Assembly (NCBI GenBank): GCA_946498095.1
Contig: CAMMMX010000012.1
Coordinates: 16,342-80,341, forward strand
Direction of reading: 5' to 3'
Length of the DNA: 64,000 nucleotides
Source of the DNA: an uncultured Clostridia bacterium
GTDB lineage: Bacteria; Bacillota; Clostridia; Oscillospirales; Ruminococcaceae
Shown here: positions 60,254-64,000 of the stretch, in pieces
How the letters are laid out: the number at the start of each line of letters is the position of its first letter
Numbering within the stretch: the stretch's first letter is position 1
Made by a program: the position numbers and the translations under genes
The notes under the pieces: generated by a model
What the model was told of the DNA's origin: nothing
Databases searched by the model: none
The model's input: only the letters and a program-made list of their open reading frames with translations

Positions 60254-61672
60254 TTAGCTGCGGAAATTTGGCAACTGGTCACGGGTAATGACATTGGGGT
60301 GATGGTATAACTTGCGAAGCATGTCGGCTTCGGTGAAGCGTTCACTGTAGACCCATTCCCCGTCGCGTTCTTCACAAACGAAGATACCGCACCATGTTCC
60401 GTTCCAGCTCCACATCGCCTGGTCCTTCATCATGTTGTCCATATCCGGCAAGACGCCGTTTTCCGAATAAGCAATGATTTTATTCGCAGTTGTATAACGC
60501 TGTGCGGTGATAAAGTCCGACACCTGGGAATCATAGTTGTGCTTAGCCGGGTAAAGGTCCATGCCGATGATGTCTACCACATCATCTCCTGGATACCAGT
60601 CCTTATGCTGTCCGTTCCAGACCCAGATGAGGTTATTCAGGTGGTGGAAATTGGTGAGACGGTCGTACATCAGCCGGTATAGCTGCAGGTATGGTCCGAC
60701 ACCTTTTGCACCCCACCAGAACCAGGTACCAGCCGCCTCGTGGAGCGGGCGCCATAAGACAGGCACATCTGCCTCTTCCAGCTTGCGCAGCTCAGCGGCG
60801 ATTAAATCAATGTCCTTGATCAACACGTCATGCTCCGGTGTCGACTCATCCAGCGCGCGGCAGATGTCGAAGGAGGTCTGGTCGGTATAGAACTGGCAGC
60901 CCTTAGACCAGTCATTGATGTCGTTGGGAACGCTCCAATGCCAACAATAGGTGACAAGTCCACCCTCCTGCCACCACTTGATTGCACGCTCGGTGGTATG
61001 ATCCAGCGGAACCTCGCCCAGATACTGGCGTGCGGTCGAATATTCGACAAAATCGGTGCCGTAAATAGCCGGCTCTTTTCCGGTGACGTCGCGAATGAGT
61101 TTCACCTCCCGGAAATCGCCGATAGCGTCGTCGTAATTGGTATACTGGCCGGTAATCATCTTTTTGCCGTAATTGTCGCACAGGTAGGCAAATACCTTCC
61201 GAGTTGTCTCATTAGCATTGGGATTGCACAGCGCCTGTACGACGTTATAACGTGATGTATCGATGCATTCCCGCTCCTCGATTATGACATAGTCGATGTC
61301 AAAATCGCACCAGCGCTTGATGAAAGAGAGGGCGCACGTCCCCTCGGGAAGATGCATGCTGGGGACAATCGTTTCCTCGAAGAAGCCGGTCGCATCGGTG
61401 CAGAAGGAGGAGCATTTGACCCCGTTGAGCGCAATTTCGTTTGTGATGCCGCGTTTGCCTTTGGCGATTCTGCTTTTAATAGTAAGCTTATACACGCCGT
61501 CATGGGGGATCTGCGCTGTCAGTGTGACGCCTTCCCCCTCTTCGCGGATATTGGTGACGAATCCGCAGCCGGAATAGCTTGCTTCTTCATGCGATACTTG
61601 AGCGCCGCCGATGAGCTCGCCGTTTTCCGCTTCAAGTTTGACGCAGAATGCCTGCTTGGTAATGTTTGACAT
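60254..61672 (-). CDS. Glycoside hydrolase family 26 (beta-mannanase-like) with N-terminal carbohydrate-binding-like domain
   Basis: 472 aa. Residues about 8-135 form a beta-sandwich resembling CBM35/CBM6 modules (VKLEAENGELIGGAQV at the start). The GH26 barrel follows: MITGQYTNYDDA near 172, acid/base Glu312 in LWRPLHEAAG, the Trp-rich WFWWGAKG, and nucleophile Glu404 in IAYSENG. No signal peptide is seen, so it is probably cytoplasmic and acts on imported manno-oligosaccharides, or leaves by another route. The GH1 gene downstream may finish the breakdown. Start ATG at 61672 with AGGAGG upstream. Confidence 0.92.
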   Translation of the reverse strand: MSNITKQAFCVKLEAENGELIGGAQVSHEEASYSGCGFVTNIREEGEGVTLTAQIPHDGVYKLTIKSRIAKGKRGITNEIALNGVKCSSFCTDATGFFEETIVPSMHLPEGTCALSFIKRWCDFDIDYVIIEERECIDTSRYNVVQALCNPNANETTRKVFAYLCDNYGKKMITGQYTNYDDAIGDFREVKLIRDVTGKEPAIYGTDFVEYSTARQYLGEVPLDHTTERAIKWWQEGGLVTYCWHWSVPNDINDWSKGCQFYTDQTSFDICRALDESTPEHDVLIKDIDLIAAELRKLEEADVPVLWRPLHEAAGTWFWWGAKGVGPYLQLYRLMYDRLTNFHHLNNLIWVWNGQHKDWYPGDDVVDIIGMDLYPAKHNYDSQVSDFITAQRYTTANKIIAYSENGVLPDMDNMMKDQAMWSWNGTWCGIFVCEERDGEWVYSERFTEADMLRKLYHHPNVITRDQLPNFRS

Positions 61673-61689
61673 GTTTGGAATACCTCCTG

Positions 61690-61702
61690 AAACGTTACGT
61701 TT
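61690..61702 (-). promoter_or_regulatory. LacI-family-like operator before the GH26 gene
   Basis: AAACGT-T-ACGTTT, a perfect palindrome around one central base, placed at or just past the predicted start point. The AACGTNACGTT core resembles LacI-family operators but differs from the cre-like site at the GH1 gene in having an odd centre. Confidence 0.55.
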
Positions 61703-61711
61703 ATGTTAGCA

Positions 61712-61740
61712 AGTATAGCATGTCAAAACAAAATCTGCAA
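61712..61740 (-). promoter_or_regulatory. Promoter of the GH26 gene
   Basis: Minus strand TTGCAG (61740-61735), 17-nt spacer, TATACT (61717-61712). A TTGACA at 61726-61721 could be an alternative -35 but lacks a good -10. Confidence 0.5.
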
Positions 61741-61827
61741 CGCCTTTTTTATATTTTATTTTTTGGTGATTTTTCTCTTTTTACTGGGTGCGCTGTTAGA
61801 AAAGTCCGTCTGTATTACCAAAAAGGC

Positions 61828-61856
61828 TTTACTTTTATACTTCATTATGGTAAAAT
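61828..61856 (+). promoter_or_regulatory. Promoter of the yerC unit
   Basis: TTTACT (61828-61833), 17-nt spacer, TAAAAT (61851-61856), then AAGGAGG before yerC. Confidence 0.7.
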
Positions 61857-61888
61857 ATAAAGGGATTCAAGTGTAAGGAGGCATTTAG

Positions 61889-62182
61889 GTGAACAATAAA
61901 ATTAAAGACGAACAGGCGGATTATCTGTTCCGTGCAATATTATCCCTCGAGACACTTGAGGAATGCTATAATTTTTTTGAAGACCTCTGTACTGTTACAG
62001 AAATTAAGGCGCTGTCCCAGCGCTTGCAGGTTGCCAAGATGCTCAGCGATCATCACGTCTATAGCGATATTGTTACGCAGACAGGCGCTTCAACGGCGAC
62101 AATCAGCCGCGTTAACCGCTCGCTGAATTACGGAAGCGATGGCTACGCCGTCGTGTTGGAAAGGCTGAAGCCAAAGTCATGA
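61889..62182 (+). CDS. yerC: YerC/YecD-family TrpR-like DNA-binding protein
   Basis: 97 aa, a small helix-turn-helix protein of the TrpR superfamily. The family stretch FFEDLCTVTEIKALSQRLQVAKML, the HTH DIVTQTGASTATISRVNRSL and the ending NYGSDGYAVVLERL are all present. It lacks the tryptophan-binding context of TrpR, and the ligand is not established. Start GTG at 61889 with AAGGAGG upstream. It overlaps the methyltransferase start by four bases (ATGA). Confidence 0.93.
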   Translation: MNNKIKDEQADYLFRAILSLETLEECYNFFEDLCTVTEIKALSQRLQVAKMLSDHHVYSDIVTQTGASTATISRVNRSLNYGSDGYAVVLERLKPKS

Positions 62183-62928
62183 CGGCGTATCAGACATTTG
62201 CGCAATATTATGATCAGTTGACAAGCAATATCTCTTATCAGGAACGCGCTGTATACTATCTCAAGCTGCTGGAACAGTATGGTGCGCGCCCCAGAGGGAT
62301 ATTGCTTGATTTAGCGTGCGGTACTGGAAGTCTGGACCCTTACTTTGAACAAGCCGGTTATGATGTCGTTGCCGTGGACGTTTCCGAACAGATGCTCAAT
62401 GAGGCTTACGAAAAAAAGATGCGGCTTGGTCTGAACACCCTGTATCTACGCCAAGATATGCGTCAGTTGGACTTGTATGGCACAATTGACGCGGCTGTAT
62501 GTTCCCTGGACAGTATCAACCATCTGACTGGGGATGGCGATGTTTTGCAAGCTTTCCGTCGCGTTTCCTTGTTTAGCAACCCCGGCGCTGTTTTTGTCTT
62601 TGATGTCAACACCCCTTATAAGCACCGGAAGGTGCTGGCGAATGAAACCTTCGTCTACGATTTGGAAGACGTCTATGTGGTCTGGCAGAACGAGCTGGAT
62701 GCCAAACAGGATATGGTTGAGATCCATCTGGATATTTTTGAGCGGCGCGGTGGGCATTACCTGCGCAGCGAGGAGGCGTTTGCTGAGCGGGCTTACACCA
62801 CTTTGCAGATAACGCGGTGGTTGGAGCAGGCGGGATTCGAGCTATGTGCCGTTTATGGACTGGATACTTTTTCGCCTCCCCAGACGGATACAGAAAAAGA
62901 AGTGTATGTTGCACGTAAGCGTGGGTAG
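62179..62928 (+). CDS. Class I SAM-dependent methyltransferase coupled to yerC
   Basis: 249 aa. Motif I is LLDLACGTGSLDPYF near residue 41, followed by VVAVDVSEQML, and FVFDVNTPYKHRKVL after motif III. The family is the Methyltransf_25 group common beside tRNA and hslO genes in Clostridia; the C-terminal half (YTTLQITRWLEQAGFELCAVYG) agrees. Acceptor unknown. Translational coupling to yerC suggests joint expression only. Confidence 0.88.
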   Translation: MTAYQTFAQYYDQLTSNISYQERAVYYLKLLEQYGARPRGILLDLACGTGSLDPYFEQAGYDVVAVDVSEQMLNEAYEKKMRLGLNTLYLRQDMRQLDLYGTIDAAVCSLDSINHLTGDGDVLQAFRRVSLFSNPGAVFVFDVNTPYKHRKVLANETFVYDLEDVYVVWQNELDAKQDMVEIHLDIFERRGGHYLRSEEAFAERAYTTLQITRWLEQAGFELCAVYGLDTFSPPQTDTEKEVYVARKRG

Positions 62929-62969
62929 GGCTGTAAAATTTGTCACAAAGAAAGGAACGAAAATATACA

Positions 62970-63845
62970 ATGGGCAAAATCGTAAGAAGCATCAGCGCGG
63001 ATGGTTCGGTCGTAGCGACCTCCATTGAGGCGAGGGATATCGTTCAGGAGGCAAGGAGAATTCACGTGACCTCCCCTGTCGTGACAGCGGCTCTGGGGCG
63101 GTTGTTGGCCGCCGCCTCCATGATGGGCTATATGTTGAAGGGAGATAAGGATTCTTTGACCTTGCGCATCAACGGTGGGGGCGAGATTGGCTCTCTTATT
63201 GCGGTAGCAGCATCCAACGGTAATGTCAAAGGGTATGCGGAAAATCCGGTAGTCGACCTGCCGTTGAATGCGAAAGGCAAGCTTGACGTTGGCGGAGCAG
63301 TCGGAACGGATGGGATGCTGACGGTGATAAAGGATCTGGGGATGAAGGAGCCGTATGTAGGACAGGTACCTCTTGTTTCAGGCGAAATTGCCGAAGATAT
63401 TACCTCTTATTTTGCCGTCAGTGAGCAAGTCCCCACCGTCTGTGCCTTGGGCGTACTGGTAGACACCGATTTAAGTGTCAAGGCTGCGGGAGGGTACCTC
63501 ATCCAGCTGCTTCCCTTTGCAGGCGACGAATGTATCGACCTTCTGGAAAAAAATATTCAATCTATCCCCCCAGTGACACAACTGCTTTCCGGAGGAATGG
63601 ATGCACAGGAGTTGGCGCTGCGTGTCCTGGACGGCTTTTCGCCCAACGTTCTGGACGAACAAGAAGTGTTTTACCGTTGTGACTGCAGCAAGGAGCGGGT
63701 GCAAAAGGCTTTAATCAGTCTGGGGCGCGAGGAACTGGAAAAGATGGCGCAGGAGGATCCCTTGACAGAAGTTAAGTGCCATTTCTGTACACATAAATAT
63801 CGTTTTCCCGCTAAAGAAATTGCAGAACTGGCGAAACGTCTTTAA
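62970..63845 (+). CDS. hslO: Redox-regulated chaperone Hsp33
   Basis: 291 aa. Holdase activated by oxidation and heat. The N-terminal substrate domain begins GKIVRSISADGSVVAT. The C-terminal zinc switch has the four cysteines as CxC (YRCDCSKERV) and CxxC (KCHFCTHKY), as in all Hsp33. ATG at 62970 has AAAGGAACG upstream; an earlier frame start at 62940 is not supported by family similarity. Confidence 0.96.
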   Translation: MGKIVRSISADGSVVATSIEARDIVQEARRIHVTSPVVTAALGRLLAAASMMGYMLKGDKDSLTLRINGGGEIGSLIAVAASNGNVKGYAENPVVDLPLNAKGKLDVGGAVGTDGMLTVIKDLGMKEPYVGQVPLVSGEIAEDITSYFAVSEQVPTVCALGVLVDTDLSVKAAGGYLIQLLPFAGDECIDLLEKNIQSIPPVTQLLSGGMDAQELALRVLDGFSPNVLDEQEVFYRCDCSKERVQKALISLGREELEKMAQEDPLTEVKCHFCTHKYRFPAKEIAELAKRL

Positions 63846-63867
63846 ATAAAATATTTTGGAAAAAGTG

Positions 63868-63896
63868 TTGACAAACATTTGAGTATCGTGTATAAT
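63868..63896 (+). promoter_or_regulatory. Fully consensus promoter of the tRNA-Val transcript
   Basis: TTGACA (63868-63873), 17-nt spacer, TATAAT (63891-63896), about 44 bp before the tRNA. Confidence 0.88.
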
Positions 63897-63939
63897 ATAA
63901 AACGTCGCTGAGGTCAAAGACAGTAAGCGGCGTAACAAT

Positions 63940-64000
63940 GGGGGCATAGCTCAGCTGGGAGAGCATCTGCCTTACAAGCAGAGGGTCATAGGTTCGAGCC
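63940..64000 (+). tRNA. tRNA-Val (anticodon TAC), 3' end outside window
   Basis: 61 nt seen. Acceptor GGGGGCA, D arm GCTC-AGCTGGGA-GAGC, anticodon stem TCTGC/GCAGA with loop CTTACAA (anticodon TAC, reads GTA and others), then the variable region and TTCGAGCC of the T arm. It may open a tRNA cluster beyond the window. Confidence 0.93.

Noticed and set aside
1..64000. CRISPR array or tandem repeat array
   Set aside because: No regularly spaced direct repeats were found on reading the whole window; repeats seen are single hairpins or operators.

Overview
The window reads as chromosome of a moderate-GC, low-oxygen Bacillota, most likely class Clostridia (Oscillospiraceae/Ruminococcaceae type). 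Pointers are a sensory [FeFe]-hydrogenase module, RemA and YicC next to gmk, a PrkC/Stp pair, a DnaD/DnaI pair, YerC, frequent TTG/GTG starts behind strong AGGAGG-type ribosome sites, a DUF3793/flavodoxin relic and a tRNA with encoded CCA. No rRNA, phage, CRISPR array or intact insertion sequence was seen.

Layout. 1-6.2 kb (minus): a partial RelA/SpoT, recJ, an alpha/beta hydrolase and a K+/H+-type antiporter. 6.4-10.3 kb (plus): lepA, an AadA-like nucleotidyltransferase and hemW, closed by a bidirectional terminator. 10.3-16.1 kb is accessory and decayed: a relic that looks like the C-terminus of BioF, a TauE/SafE transporter split into two coupled half-genes, a methyltransferase, a frameshifted terpenoid-cyclase-like gene, a GNAT, unrecognised gene debris, then intact bioY and a DUF1284 gene. 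16.1-20.3 kb (minus): tRNA-Ala(CGC) and a MacB/FtsX-type ABC exporter with a long coiled coil. 20.5-21.9 kb: a strong promoter with repeated AGTTAG-N6-CTAACT operators in front of broken DUF3793 and flavodoxin genes, a dead operon that was probably iron-responsive. 22-24.3 kb (minus): an aminotransferase and trpS.

24.5-27.8 kb (plus): a three-gene sensory hydrogenase operon ([2Fe-2S] protein, HydS with PAS domain, SpoIIE-type phosphatase). 27.8-41.2 kb (plus): a long housekeeping run, yicC-remA-gmk-priA-def-fmt-metallopeptidase-rsmB-rlmN-stp-prkC-rsgA-thiN, with many overlapping stop/start junctions, joining replication restart, translation start, ribosome maturation and Ser/Thr phospho-signalling. 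41.3-50.4 kb: two divergent two-component/ABC modules (one with an ABC-2 exporter, one Bce-like) followed by a GT51 peptidoglycan glycosyltransferase, which looks like an envelope-stress or peptide-antibiotic response island. 50.5-55 kb (minus): a uroporphyrinogen-decarboxylase-family methyltransferase and another ABC exporter behind an AT-rich stretch with tandem promoters. 55.4-58.7 kb: a Xer-type recombinase behind a fully consensus promoter and a perfect palindrome, converging on dnaI-dnaD. 58.7-61.7 kb (minus): cytoplasmic GH1 and GH26 enzymes, each with its own promoter and LacI/CcpA-like operator. 61.8-64 kb (plus): yerC, a methyltransferase, hslO and the start of tRNA-Val(TAC).

All positions were read by eye from the sequence. 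Family names rest on recognised motifs, not on database searches.
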